Source: Zymoseptoria tritici IPO323
Lineage: Eukaryota > Ascomycota > Dothideomycetes > Mycosphaerellales > Mycosphaerellaceae
Assembly (NCBI RefSeq): GCF_000219625.1
Contig: NC_018218.1
Span: 1,302,001 to 1,366,000, forward strand
Direction of reading: 5' to 3'
Length of the DNA stretch: 64,000 nt
Numbering within the stretch: the stretch's first letter is position 1; every line of letters begins with the position of its first letter. A program made the position numbers and the translations under genes. The notes under the pieces are model-generated. The model searched no databases. It worked only from the letters and a program-made list of their open reading frames with translations, and had not been told where the DNA came from. Below, one piece after another: positions 1 through 10,023 of this stretch.

Positions 1-624
1 GCCGGTCGGCCCAATGACGAGAAACTCCTTCCAGTCACGATAAGCGACTCTCCGGTGTCTAACGATCCGAATCGGTACTCAATCCCTCGAAAACCACTTT
101 CGCCAGTCCGACGAGCCACGGGATTCGATCCTTCTCGTGGTCTTCCAGAGTATCGCCTGCCATTGGTTCTTCCATTCTCCCTCTTGATTCCAATCGGTCT
201 CTTCATCTATGGATGGACTGCTGAACATGTAAGTGTTGACTCTGCCGTCCCTGCTGCGTCTCCAATCGCCGGGCATACATACTTACGCAGCTTTTCGAAA
301 CAGGAAATCCACTGGATCGTACCAAATATCGGCAGTGCCATCTTCTCTGTCGGGCTTATAGTCTGCTTCAACTGCGCTCAAGCTTACGTGGTGGATACAT
401 ACACCACTTATGCTGCATCCGCGACTGGAGCAGCGGCTTTTGTCCGAACCATGATGGGGTTTTCGTTCCCGCTGTTTGCTCCTGGAATGTACGATACACT
501 GGGCGTTGGCTGGGGAAACAGCTTGCTTGGGTTCATTAGCCTTATATTGGGGCTGATCGCACCCGTTCTACTCTGGAAATACGGCGGATCGCTGAGATCG
601 AAGAGCACCTACTGTACGGGCTGA
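1..624 (+). CDS. MFS (DHA1-type) drug transporter, C-terminal part, cut by window edge
   Basis: This is the C-terminal portion of a major facilitator superfamily transporter, probably a drug:proton antiporter of the plasma membrane. The frame is open to base 1, so the gene begins outside the window. Family-typical stretches are YRLPLVLPFSLLIPIGLFIYG, IHWIVPNIG, the TYAASATGAAAFVR helix and MYDTLGVGWGNSLLGFI. I place a phase-0 intron at 229-303 (donor GTAAGT, acceptor ACAG). Its 75 nt contain no stop, so the raw frame reads straight through, but removing it restores the expected WTAEH-EIHWIVPNIG junction. Exons are therefore <1-228 and 304-624. The protein ends in the usual charged tail after the last helix. 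The substrate cannot be told from this fragment. Confidence 0.85.
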   Translation, partial: AGRPNDEKLLPVTISDSPVSNDPNRYSIPRKPLSPVRRATGFDPSRGLPEYRLPLVLPFSLLIPIGLFIYGWTAEHVSVDSAVPAASPIAGHTYLRSFSKQEIHWIVPNIGSAIFSVGLIVCFNCAQAYVVDTYTTYAASATGAAAFVRTMMGFSFPLFAPGMYDTLGVGWGNSLLGFISLILGLIAPVLLWKYGGSLRSKSTYCTG

Positions 625-881
625 AGAAGTGGTCGTCGTCGTTCGCAGCGTTGGAGCGTGTTTTGCCAGCACAGATGCCAATGACAGTTCATATTTGTAA
701 CAGAAAGAAGACTTGTGCATGCCTCAGGCCGCAATAATCTGACTAAGCAAGCTGAGGTATACCTTCCAGGTTACCTCCTTCCTTCCGACCCCCTCTAAAT
801 ACCAAGCACCTGTCGATTATCTCTTTCTGTATCATTCTCATGACGACCTGGACGGCCTGGGGCTGAAGTCAGCCGATGATC

Positions 882-947
882 ATGCCTCCCAGCATAGCAC
901 TCCGCTCGGCAAGGCCGAGCGACTAGCAAGGCAGTGCTGGCGTGATC
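882..947. repeat. Nested imperfect inverted repeat (hairpin 1)
   Basis: The core is a perfect 7-bp arm pair, GCTCGGC at 904-910 and GCCGAGC at 914-920, separated by AAG. Outside it AGCACT (896-901) pairs with AGTGCT (933-938). The outermost GATCA-GCC-AGCA bases are partly mirrored by TGCTGGCGTGATC. It could form a long imperfect stem in single-stranded DNA or RNA. Whether it does anything is unknown. Confidence 0.6.
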
Positions 948-969
948 ACTAGCTGCACATGCAGCTAGT
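948..969. repeat. Near-perfect 22-bp palindrome (hairpin 2)
   Basis: ACTAGCTGCA (948-957) and TGCAGCTAGT (960-969) are perfect reverse complements around a 2-nt centre. It lies directly beside the nested hairpin at 882-947 and about 450 bp upstream of the lipoxygenase start. A dyad operator or remnant of a mobile element end are both possible. Confidence 0.75.
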
Positions 970-1422
970 TTTCAGCTCCGCTCAGCCCATCCCATCCTAT
1001 CCTCTCTCACTCCACACCCGTCGTGTCGAAGCGACGAAGTTCTAAGGCGTTTGCGGACCAAGCGAGCACCAAGTCAAGCGTCGTCAGAGCTCAGCTGTTG
1101 AGGCATTGGCTCGGTTGATTCCCGGCACCCATGTTGCTGACCACACCTCTTTGACTAGGTGGATGACCGTGAGCTTCTCGACATGAGCTGACTTATGCAG
1201 CCTATAGCATGATCTAACGCAGCTTACGCCCTATGGCTTGCATGCAGCGAGCTGAATGACCCTCGAACGCGTTCTGGTGCCGGCCATGGTTCACGCTGAG
1301 GGAAACATGAAGCGAGCTTCTGGTATTTATATTGTTCCTTCTCTCCGCTTTTTCCTCGATCAGATCCTATTCTCTGCCTTACTCCAAGAGCTTCAAGAGC
1401 CTTCTCGTAATTCCTCACCAAG

Positions 1423-3894
1423 ATGTCTTTTCCGGGCCTTTCCCTCAATCCGGGTAACGTAGTGGGCAAAGCCCTAAAGCGTAGTGATGAAAAGAAGAAT
1501 TGGCCCTTGGACGTGGCAAAGGTGCCCATCCGTAAGTCATCAGCCAAAGGCTTCGGTGGGGGCATTGTACTGATTCTGTTCGACGCCAACAGCGTTCTGG
1601 GACACCGGCGTCTTCTTGACCGAGCTGTCTAATCTGAATCACCTTCCAGCCAAGATGTCGCTGACGTCTGAGGATCGAGAGACACTTCGACACAATCCCG
1701 AAGCACTGTTCGCAAAGGCCGATGCCAATGCCCCGGATAAGTTGAAGGAGGGAACGGTCAGGGGCACACAGCTGGCCTTGACGAAGGTGTATCAGCTCAT
1801 TGAGAAGAGCTACGAGGTATGTTTCAGGCCAGGCTTTGTGCAAGCTCATCTGCTGATGTTCTTCGCACAGTCTTTCATGGACGCGGCCAATTTTGAGCCG
1901 TCCTTCCCGCACTACATGACGATCGAACAGAAGCGAGCACGATTTGAGTTCACAGACCCTACTACAGATGGCTATCCACCGCATCTCAATCTCGGAGCCG
2001 CCAACAAGGAATGGTCCGATGCCACTCCGGGATCCAACCAAAAGACGACGCTCAAGGAACCCGATCTGTTCAGTGCGATGAGGCTTGCACAGTTGACCGC
2101 CCTATTGCCATCGTTGGTCCCAGACACGTTCATTGACCATGCTAAAGCAGGAGTAGGCCAATTTGTCAGCAGGGCGCTTTTTGGAGGGATGGGAAGACCC
2201 GATGAGGGAAATACGCTCGCTGATGTCGAAAATTATCAAACGGCGCAGAGAAAGAAGGACGGAGGTTTTTTCGACAGAAACGACATCTTCAATCTGCCCA
2301 ACATAGGAGACATCAAGGACTGGTACTCCGACCGACGCTTTGCTCAGCAGTTCTTTACAGGGACCAATCCCACGACCATCGAACTGGCATCAGACCGCTG
2401 GATTGAACACTTCATTCACGCCGCCACAGACAGCCCAGGGGACCAGAAGATGAAGAAGAAGATTCAAGATCTTTCATCCAAGGATCGAACTTCGTTGTAC
2501 GTGCAGGACTACAGCTACTTTCGCAAAGCTGCAGGAATGCAGGAAGGCGAAGAGATCTTCTGCGAGTTCGAGGAAACGTACAAATCCGGCCTTGGAACGA
2601 AAAAGGCAATCCACAAAAGATACGGCATGGGTTCCGTCTGTCTGTTTCATCTGCATCCAGACGGACAGCTTCGACCACTCGCAATCGTGCTAGACTGGCT
2701 CGGTAGTGCAGAGAAATCCGTCACTATCTACAACAAGGAGCTGAGCCTCTCTGACCAGAGGACCGACTGGCCTTGGAGATATGCGAAGACCTGTGTGCAG
2801 ACGTCAGACTGGCTTCGGCATGAGGTCACAGTTCACTTGACCCTCACCCATCTCATCGAAGAAGCAACCATCGTTGGCGCAAATCGGTCCTTCGAGGATG
2901 GCCACCCCGTGCTTCAGCTCTTGTACCCTCACTGGCAGAAGACCTTGTCCGTCAACGCCGGAGCAAGAGCCACTTTGATCCCCAAGGTGATCATCGACCT
3001 CGTCGGGCTCACCACCGAGCAGGCGAAGCAGTTCATTCGCTCAGAGTACGAAACCTTCGACTTCAAGGGGAGATACGTTCCCCTCGATCTCGAACGACGA
3101 GGCTTCCCGACCGCAAAGCGAGACGAGCCAAAGTACCAGCAGTACGCCTACGCACGCTGCATTTACAGCATGTGGTTCAAGATCCGATCCTTCGTGGAAG
3201 AGATGCTTGCCTTGCATTACGGCTCTGGCGCGACTGCAGACAAGGCCGTTGCTGGCGACAAGTGCGTCCAAGACTGGGCCACAATCATGCAAGCTCCTAC
3301 AAGTCCCAACGGCCAAGGCGGCGCCAACATCAAATCGTTCCCGACAATCTCCACTTTCGTCGAGCTGGTAGACGCCGTCACGATGTGCATTCATTTGGCA
3401 TCTCCGCAGCACACGGCTGTCAATTACTTGCAGAACTACTATCAATCATTCGTGGTGAACAAGCCTCCTTGTCTTTACAGACCACTGCCGACGTCGCGCG
3501 AGGAGCTGGACCACTACAAGGAACAGAATCTTGTGGACGCTCTTCCGATGAACCATCCGCGCGAATGGTAAATCCCTCTGTATCGATCAAACGACCTAAC
3601 TTCGGCTGACATCATACTACCAGGCTGCTCGCCTCTCACATCCCCTACCTCCTCAGCGCCAAGCCCGGCGACAAGGAGAGTCTAATCATCTACGCCGCGA
3701 GCAAGTACAACGTGTACAAAGAGAAACACGGCAAGAACGATCAGGCGATCAAAGAGGCTGCCGCGAAATTCTACCAGAAATTGGCAGAGAGTGAGGCGGA
3801 GTTCGACAAGATTGCGGATGACTGCTGGGATGCTGACGATGTACACTATGATGTGCTGAGTCCGACTTGGAATGCGGTCAGTATCGTCATCTAG
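1423..3894 (+). CDS. Lipoxygenase, probably iron-type, without secretion signal
   Basis: Dioxygenates polyunsaturated fatty acids to hydroperoxides. Exons 1423-1531, 1650-1816, 1871-3567 and 3624-3894 give 747 aa. All phases agree. The second intron (54 nt) is stop-free and in frame. The metal ligands of the family are all visible: His409 and His414 (HEVTVH), His606 and Asn610 (HTAVNY), and the C-terminal isoleucine Ile747 of the SIVI tail. Known secreted manganese lipoxygenases end in valine, so the terminal Ile favours an iron enzyme; this is inference. The N-terminus has no signal peptide, which suggests an intracellular enzyme. The DWYSDRRFAQQFFTGTNP segment is also typical of the family. 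The gene converges on wetA. Confidence 0.93.
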
Positions 3895-4131
3895 CGCGAA
3901 TTCGATCGGTGTCAGTGTCGGCGTGATTCAAAAACAAATTGATGCAACGGCCCAGACGAACATGCGATGCTGCATTGCTCTCGGAAATGGGAGTCTACGA
4001 CTTTATTTGACGAATATAACAGCCTAAGATTATGATTAGTATAGTGAAAGTTGGATTGAAGCTCTACTGTGCCGTGCTTCCATGAAGTGAAACTCTTATT
4101 GTACAGACAAACGCCCTACCAGCGAGCACAT

Positions 4132-5919
4132 CTAATCGCAATACGTCAAATCTCCATCCAGCCCAGCCTTGGTCAAAGCGTCCAGATCCCCACCCGCCTC
4201 AATAACAGCCTTCATCGCCGCCTGACTCAATCTCCTTCTCTTATCTAGCGCTTCCTTCTCCCTTCTCGCTTTCGTCTTCGAGCTGCCGGAAGGTGCCACC
4301 CCACTAAGGATCTTGTTACAATCCTGCGGCGTATAGTTGACGAAGCCACCTTGAGCACCGCCCGTGGTTGTCCGCGGAGCTGGATTCGACGACTTCGTCT
4401 GTCGATGGTGACGGGACGTTCGCCGGGATGACGAGCGATGTCGACGATGGGGCTCGGTCTCTGGCGGAGAAGGCGAGTCCGAGCCTGCTCGTCGGTGAGG
4501 CGTGTGAGGTAGGCCATTCGGAGTGAATTGCGGCTCAGGGCGGCGATAGTGGGTATTGGGCAAGCCGTTGGGGAGCGAGGGAACGTAGTATGGACTTGGA
4601 GGTTCGTGATGAGGATTGTAGGTAGAGCTAGGAAGGATGCGGTTGTTTGTCGGCGCATAACTGGTGGAGATCAACGTTGGATCGCAACTGATACCGAGAC
4701 CGAGGTCGAGTGTCGAGTTGTCCAAATGACTTCGTGTGTTGGTGCCGAATGGATCATTGTCAGTGAAAGGGTCAGAGATATACGGGTCACTCAATGGCTC
4801 CTGGAAATTTCCACTTCCCCAGAGGTCGTCATCTGGTGAACCCGAGAAGCCGAAGTCGAACGATTGAATCTTGTTCGCTGCAAGAGAGTCGCTTCGATCA
4901 GGATACAGAGGAGCGGTGTCGTTGAGTGGTACCGTCTGCGCGGCGTATGGGTTCGATGGGAGAGGCGGTATGGCTTCAAAGTATGATGACGCTGGTAGAC
5001 TGCCGGGACTCAACAACGGCGACTGCGTAGGCGTGTACAGCCGGGCTTGGCGAAATGTCTTTGCCAATGGAGAGATCTGGTCTTCGTATCCAGGAATCGG
5101 GTCGTAATTGATCGGTGAGCCGAAAGCAGCGAAGGAGTCTGACATTGACTTGCCCGAATGTGGCGGCGAGGCTGGGAACGTCTGAGAGGGCAGTCTGAGC
5201 TCATATTTGCTTGGCGACGATTCAATGCGATCTGCCCAAACATTTTTGAACCCTGCGCGGAAGCGAGAAGGGTTCATCATCTTGGATGGTGAGGCACTCG
5301 CCTTGCGAGTTGTGCTGTACTGAGCGCCAGCGGCGGCGGCGGCAGGTGGCTTCGTTACTCCAGTCGGCCGACCCCTCGAGACAGCTCGTAAGTTGGTGAC
5401 ACTGCGCTGGGTCTGAGGCTTCTTTCCGTTTGCGGTCGATCTAGACTTTGAACGCTGCGCAGAGTATGATTGGCCAGTGGGTGATTGTAGCATCGCAGGT
5501 GGCGAAGGATAGCCACCTAGACTCAGGAAGTCTGGGTGGGACTTCGTTGTCCGCAGCTTCTGAGTGTGTTGTTCTGATGCTGCTGCATGTTGTTCCAATG
5601 CTCGTAGCTTCTTGTGCCAAAAGTCCAACGGTACTTTCGCCTTTGGCTGCTGGGCCTCACTCGGCGGGTAATCGGGCAGCTCGATGGAAGGTATTGGCGA
5701 TGTACCGGAAGTCTGGTTGCTTTGTTCGCTGGCGCCTGAGAAGCCAAAGAGATTCACAGAATCGTCCGAGGAGCTTGTCTTTCTTTGCTCGGTGCCAAAG
5801 CCAAACAGATCGTCGTCGTCTAGGTATTGGTCAAGGACATTGTTGCATATGCTGGACCATTCAGGCTCTTTGTTGTGCGGCCGCATGTGGCAGACCTTCT
5901 GCCGGCCGACCATGGCCAT
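4132..5919 (-). CDS. wetA: WetA-like conidial maturation regulator
   Basis: A 595-residue protein ending in the conserved WetA C-terminal region (about residues 523-595), which contains FVNYTPQDCNKILSGVAPSG followed by the basic KARREKEALDKRRRLSQ segment. WetA is the late regulator of conidiation in the BrlA-AbaA-WetA cascade and controls spore-wall maturation. The rest is low-complexity, rich in Ser, Pro and Thr, with a short poly-Ala run, as is usual for the family. An acidic and aromatic patch (LDDDDLFGFG) lies near the N-terminus. The start at 5919 is the first of several in-frame ATGs (next at 5913 and at residue 12), so the true start is uncertain. Three CATTCY motifs lie upstream and are listed separately. 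Confidence 0.88.
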   Translation of the reverse strand: MAMVGRQKVCHMRPHNKEPEWSSICNNVLDQYLDDDDLFGFGTEQRKTSSSDDSVNLFGFSGASEQSNQTSGTSPIPSIELPDYPPSEAQQPKAKVPLDFWHKKLRALEQHAAASEQHTQKLRTTKSHPDFLSLGGYPSPPAMLQSPTGQSYSAQRSKSRSTANGKKPQTQRSVTNLRAVSRGRPTGVTKPPAAAAAGAQYSTTRKASASPSKMMNPSRFRAGFKNVWADRIESSPSKYELRLPSQTFPASPPHSGKSMSDSFAAFGSPINYDPIPGYEDQISPLAKTFRQARLYTPTQSPLLSPGSLPASSYFEAIPPLPSNPYAAQTVPLNDTAPLYPDRSDSLAANKIQSFDFGFSGSPDDDLWGSGNFQEPLSDPYISDPFTDNDPFGTNTRSHLDNSTLDLGLGISCDPTLISTSYAPTNNRILPSSTYNPHHEPPSPYYVPSLPNGLPNTHYRRPEPQFTPNGLPHTPHRRAGSDSPSPPETEPHRRHRSSSRRTSRHHRQTKSSNPAPRTTTGGAQGGFVNYTPQDCNKILSGVAPSGSSKTKARREKEALDKRRRLSQAAMKAVIEAGGDLDALTKAGLDGDLTYCD

Positions 5920-6451
5920 TGTCGCGGGCGAGAAGAGTTATCGAGCTGGCGTTCGTCGAGAGTCAAAGACGCGCGAGTGCTTAGGATGCAGTAGAGAGAG
6001 GCCTTGCTGCAGAGGGTATGTTGACACAACCCAGAGTTATACATTACGCACAGGGCTATTGTAAAGCGGATCCCAGCCCTGTTACATTCCATGCAGTAGG
6101 CCGAGAGACAATCGGTGCTGGGCAGCGATAGTTGCCATGTGACGATACGGTCTCGACAGTGATGCAATATCGAGAGGATGGCTTTGTGCCAAATCACATT
6201 CCGCGCTGTAGAGAGGCGGGTGGAGGAATGCAGATATCCGGAGACGGACGACGCTGGTACGTCAGCATCGCAACAGTTATGATATGGCCAATGACATCGT
6301 CACAACTCTCATGAACGATGTGGTGCCTCACTCATGGCCAATACACATCGCGTGCTGACCGGCTCGACTGTTTCGGCCTCCTATGCCTTTGTTGAAGTCT
6401 CAATCTCGTCGACCGATCCTAAAGAGCCGCTCCGGCGTGCGTCGGTCGACT
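5920..6451. other. Promoter region of wetA
   Basis: 532 bp between the wetA start and the 3' end of the DUF7053 gene; both genes are on the minus strand. No gene is seen. It contains three CATTCY motifs. Confidence 0.6.
6085..6230. promoter_or_regulatory. Three AbaA-type CATTCY motifs upstream of wetA
   Basis: CATTCC occurs at 6085-6090 and 6197-6202 on the plus strand, and GGAATG (its reverse complement) at 6225-6230. They lie about 170, 280 and 310 bp upstream of the wetA ATG. CATTCY is the established binding site of the TEA/ATTS-domain factor AbaA, which activates wetA in Aspergillus. Roughly 0.5 such site is expected by chance in this length on both strands. Use of these sites in this organism is inferred. 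Confidence 0.4.
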
Positions 6452-7411
6452 TCAAGGCGCCGTTTCTACAGGTCGATCGCCCGGCGCCACAACATCCGGC
6501 ATGATCAAGGGAGAGACCGGCGGCACCCTTAGGCCCGAAGACTGGCAGGCCGCATCATGAAGTCCACCAGTGCACATGCAACCGTCTCGACTCGGTGAGC
6601 CGTACAGCTCTGCGATTGCCGAAGTTTGAGCTCCAGGCTGCAGTCGCGAAGAAGCAGAATCAGATGGAAATCTCGCGGCTTGTAAGCGCGTTTCTAGGGG
6701 TTGCGAATCAGGCCGGTTTGCATCGTCGGAATAGATACATGTGGAGTCGTGGGGTGGAGACTTGGTGCATGCACATTGAAGTCGTGAAACGACTGGCATG
6801 GTGTTGCTCCTGGGATCTTCCAGATATTGGGACATTTGGCTATGCGTGCTCTCATAAACCGATTGAGAATCGTTCCGTTCCAGAGAATTGCCAGGAACGT
6901 GACCAGCCTTCTCCAGTATCTTATCGACAACGACTGCATGACTGCTCTTGAGATTCTTCTTGACGAATCCAGCCATCAAAAAGTTGCAGCGCAGATCCAG
7001 CTCTTCCTTGACATAGAGTCCATCCCTCGGGGCGTTGGAACCAAGCTCTACAGGCTCTCGAGGCTCCCCAGGAGCATTCCCACACACACTCCACTTCGAC
7101 CTGATGTCTACGCCTGCTGGAGCAAACACATGGGTCTGAATTCCGCGCGGAAGGTTGTAAAAGCATGCCTTGTAGACAACTTCTCCCTTGAACAACCCAA
7201 GGTAGCTTATGCTGTCTGCGATTTCGTACCAAGTTGCGTTCTCGGCTTCGTCTTGCGACGCGTTCGGCGGAGGTGTTGTGACTTCGTGTCGTATGACGAG
7301 CGGGTTCAGCTTTATCATGCCATCATGGTCGTGGAGTTGTGCAAGTGCCGCTTCGCGCGAGACACCTGCCGGTAGCGGCGTGATGTTGGTAATCAATGAT
7401 CGCGAAGGCAT
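6452..7411 (-). CDS. DUF7053 family protein, function unknown
   Basis: A single-exon protein of 319 aa. The first about 170 residues match the fungal DUF7053 pattern: ITPLPAGVSREAALAQLHDH, then MIKLNPLV, WYEIADSISYL, a VYKACFYNLPRGIQTHVFAPAG block, the SKWSVCGNAPGEPREPVELG block, and CNFLMAGFVKKNLK. The family is common in filamentous ascomycetes and has no assigned reaction; its fold has been likened to lipid-binding START-like domains, but nothing here proves that. The C-terminal half is low-complexity, Ser/Pro-rich, with several Cys (CTKSPPHDSTC, CMCTGG). Four 8-bp tandem copies lie about 90 bp upstream of the start. Confidence 0.8.
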   Translation of the reverse strand: MPSRSLITNITPLPAGVSREAALAQLHDHDGMIKLNPLVIRHEVTTPPPNASQDEAENATWYEIADSISYLGLFKGEVVYKACFYNLPRGIQTHVFAPAGVDIRSKWSVCGNAPGEPREPVELGSNAPRDGLYVKEELDLRCNFLMAGFVKKNLKSSHAVVVDKILEKAGHVPGNSLERNDSQSVYESTHSQMSQYLEDPRSNTMPVVSRLQCACTKSPPHDSTCIYSDDANRPDSQPLETRLQAARFPSDSASSRLQPGAQTSAIAELYGSPSRDGCMCTGGLHDAACQSSGLRVPPVSPLIMPDVVAPGDRPVETAP

Positions 7412-8205
7412 CTCTGGGTTTGTCGGTGTGAAGATGCTGCGCTATGTCGTGGAACGGCGGAGGATCGAGTAGAAGCGTACTGGCCGTGACGACATGGACG
7501 AGGCTGAGGAGCTGAGCAGCTGAGGAGCTGAGGACGGCTGATTGTATTGTCACGCAGCGTGAAGAACGACAGTTGACCTACCGTTGGACGCGTACTGTTG
7601 GCCCGCGACACTGATGTCGTTGTCGATATGTGCTGGTGTCCAAGGGGTGGCAGTCGCGGCTGAGAGTTCGTGTACGACAGGAGCTTCATCCTCTCCGAGT
7701 CTCGAACGTCTTACAACTCGTGCAGCGCTAATGAGTGCGGCCTTACCTGCAGCTTCTCTGCATTACCTTAGCGAACAGGCCGACCAGACACTGCGAGAGT
7801 CGTCAAGCACTGTCATATGTTGCAACTCTGGCTTCGATTTTTGGAATAGCATAAGCGGTAGAGATATTCATTGAGGAACCTCAAGGTCCCTGTCGAAAAT
7901 CGTCGCGATATTGAACGGGAGGTCGTTAATTTGATGGGTTTCGACGGAGTCTCCTCCGAATTGAACAGTGACCGCATCATTACGAGCCGCCGAGTCGAGG
8001 ACAAGGTGAAGTCTTGTTCAAGGATGCATTGCTCTCGACTACAAACACTTTGAATCCGACGAAAAAATCAGGACCTGCTGCAAGCGACGCAGGTATCAGG
8101 GCATAACAGGACAAGAACCTCACCGCCGGAAACCTCCACAAAGTCCCTGCATCGGCGCGGCCCTTTCGAGGTATACGTCCCTCTGCGGAGGTCTTCCAAC
8201 ACATC
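7412..8205. other. Shared upstream region of the DUF7053 and Na+/H+ antiporter genes
   Basis: 794 bp between two divergent genes. Apart from the 8-bp tandem repeat at 7503-7534, I see no gene or strong motif. Confidence 0.5.
7503..7534. repeat. Four tandem copies of an 8-bp unit (GCTGAGGA)
   Basis: GCTGAGGA, GCTGAGCA, GCTGAGGA and GCTGAGGA follow each other without a gap at 7503, 7511, 7519 and 7527. The array is about 92 bp upstream of the DUF7053 start and may lie in its 5' leader or proximal promoter. Confidence 0.85.
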
Positions 8206-9908
8206 ATGGTCTGGGACCAGATCGAGGCCACCCCGCCTCACCTCACCTATCTTCTGATTCCGGCCTTCCTCATCAGCTATGTGCTGTTCACAAACTTCAT
8301 TCGCAACCGCCGTGAGTTGTTGCTTCATCGTTATTGGACGTCGATAGCATGATCTGACTCCAATGCTACAGTACATCTGAGCGAGCCGCCAATTGCGCTG
8401 CTGCTCGGCATCATACTAGGACCGCAGCTTTTAGGATGGCTCACTCCGAACTTCTGCGTGGGAGAATGCGTAGAGACCGAAGCCATATCAGTACTGGGTG
8501 AGCCGAAGCACAGTGGATGGGGATGGGTACGATTCAATGCATGATCTCCACACGGGTCGTTTGCTGACACTTTCAAGGGCGACAAGCACATTCAAGAGAC
8601 GACCCGCATCATCGTCGGCATTCAAGTGTTCACCGTCGGTGCGTAGAACAATCACCTTCCCAAAGCCAAATTCAATTCATCGCTGACAAAACCACAGGCG
8701 TTCAACTGCCCAAATTCTACATGAGAAGACACTGGCGCTCCGTGCTCATGCTACTCGGACCCATCATGGCCTTCGGATGGGTCGCCTGCGCACTCTTCTG
8801 CTACTTCATCTTCCACGTCGACATTCCGACGGCCATGGTCGTCTCAGCCTGCCTGACGCCCACTGATCCTGTGTTGGCCGCGAGTATCCTCTCCAACAGC
8901 CAGTTCAGCAACCGTGTTCCCAAGCGACTCAAGGACATGCTGTCTGCCGAATCCGGGTGCAATGACGGAGTCTCATTTCCGTTCCTCTACGTCGGTCTAT
9001 ACCTCCTCACGCACAGCACCTACGCAGGCGCGTTCAAAGAATGGGCTCTCCTGACCATTCTTTGGCAATGCACATTTGGAATCGTAGTGGGTCTCATCAT
9101 TGGCACGGCGTTCAATCGCATCCTTCGCATCAGCGACCGACACAACTTCATCGACGAATCCGGCTTCACGGTCTTTTACCTTCTGCTTGCTGTCTTGTCG
9201 ATCGGAGTCGGCAGCACCTTGGGATCGGATGATTTCTTGGTAGCGTTTGGAGCAGGTTATGGATTCGCACGAGACGGTTGGTTCGCAGCAAAGACAAAGG
9301 AGGCCAAGATCGGCGAGATTATCGATCTCCTCTTAAACTCGGCCATGTTCGTTTACGTTGGCACTCTCTTACCATTTCAGTCCTGGCAGCCGGGCCCGCT
9401 CACACCATGGATCAATCCAGGCCGCTTGATTGGCTTTCTGGTACTGGTCCTCTTGTTTAGACGGTTACCTGTCGTGCTGGCGCTCTACCGCTGGATCCCA
9501 GACATCAAGACCTTCCGCGAGGCACTGTTCTGTGGTCACTTCGGACCGATGGGATTAGGAGCTTTGTTCCTTGCGATCGAGGCACGAGCGGTGCTTGAGA
9601 ACGGCACCAGCGAGCCCGACAACCATCCCCCGACCTACCACGACCCACCAAATCGACGCGAGGTTGCGATAGAGACCGTCTGGCCAGTGGTGTGTTTTGT
9701 GGTATTCGGCTCTACGATGGTGCACGGGTTGAGCGTACTTGTGCTGAGTGTTGCCGCGCATTTCAAACGCGCCCCAGAGAACCGGGCGGGCATCCTCGCG
9801 GCGGAGACGGATCCGCTTGAAGGCATGGAGCACGAACAGGGTGACGGAGACAGCGCTGACGAGGGCGACGACGAAGGTCCTGATGAGCGAAGTGCCCTTT
9901 TACGTTGA
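8206..9908 (+). CDS. Plasma-membrane-type Na+(K+)/H+ antiporter (Nha1/Sod2-like, CPA1)
   Basis: Exports Na+ or K+ in exchange for protons, for salt tolerance and pH homeostasis. Family signatures are TPTDPVLA (about residues 149-156), ESGCNDG (about 180-186) with the transport acidic residues, and GVQLPKFYM. There are about 12 hydrophobic segments, and a short acidic C-terminal tail ending DDEGPDERSALL. Exons are 8206-8311, 8372 to about 8490, about 8578-8638 and 8698-9908, giving about 498 aa. The second intron is ambiguous: donor 8491 with acceptor 8577 keeps the conserved HIQETTRIIVGIQV; donor 8498 with acceptor 8596 has better donor consensus and gives 494 aa. The tail is much shorter than that of yeast Nha1 and resembles Sod2. 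The gene converges on the PLD-like gene (115-bp gap). Confidence 0.9.
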
Positions 9909-10023
9909 TGGAACACGAGATCGACGGACAGCATTGCTGATGGACGTCACAGCACAACAGTTGAGCGGAGCATTGCAGCGATTACTGCCTGTGGGCAGAT
10001 TTTCATTAGATTCAACACGGGTA

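Larger units (their letters stand above)
625..1422. other. Intergenic region upstream of the lipoxygenase gene
   Basis: No gene is supported here. The first part is probably the 3' UTR of the MFS gene. The middle (about 880-970) holds two adjacent inverted repeats, listed separately. The last part is pyrimidine-rich and leads into the lipoxygenase start at 1423. Confidence 0.6.

Noticed and set aside
1445..2041. 198-codon minus-strand frame opposite the lipoxygenase
   Set aside because: It is antisense to conserved lipoxygenase exons and has no domain.
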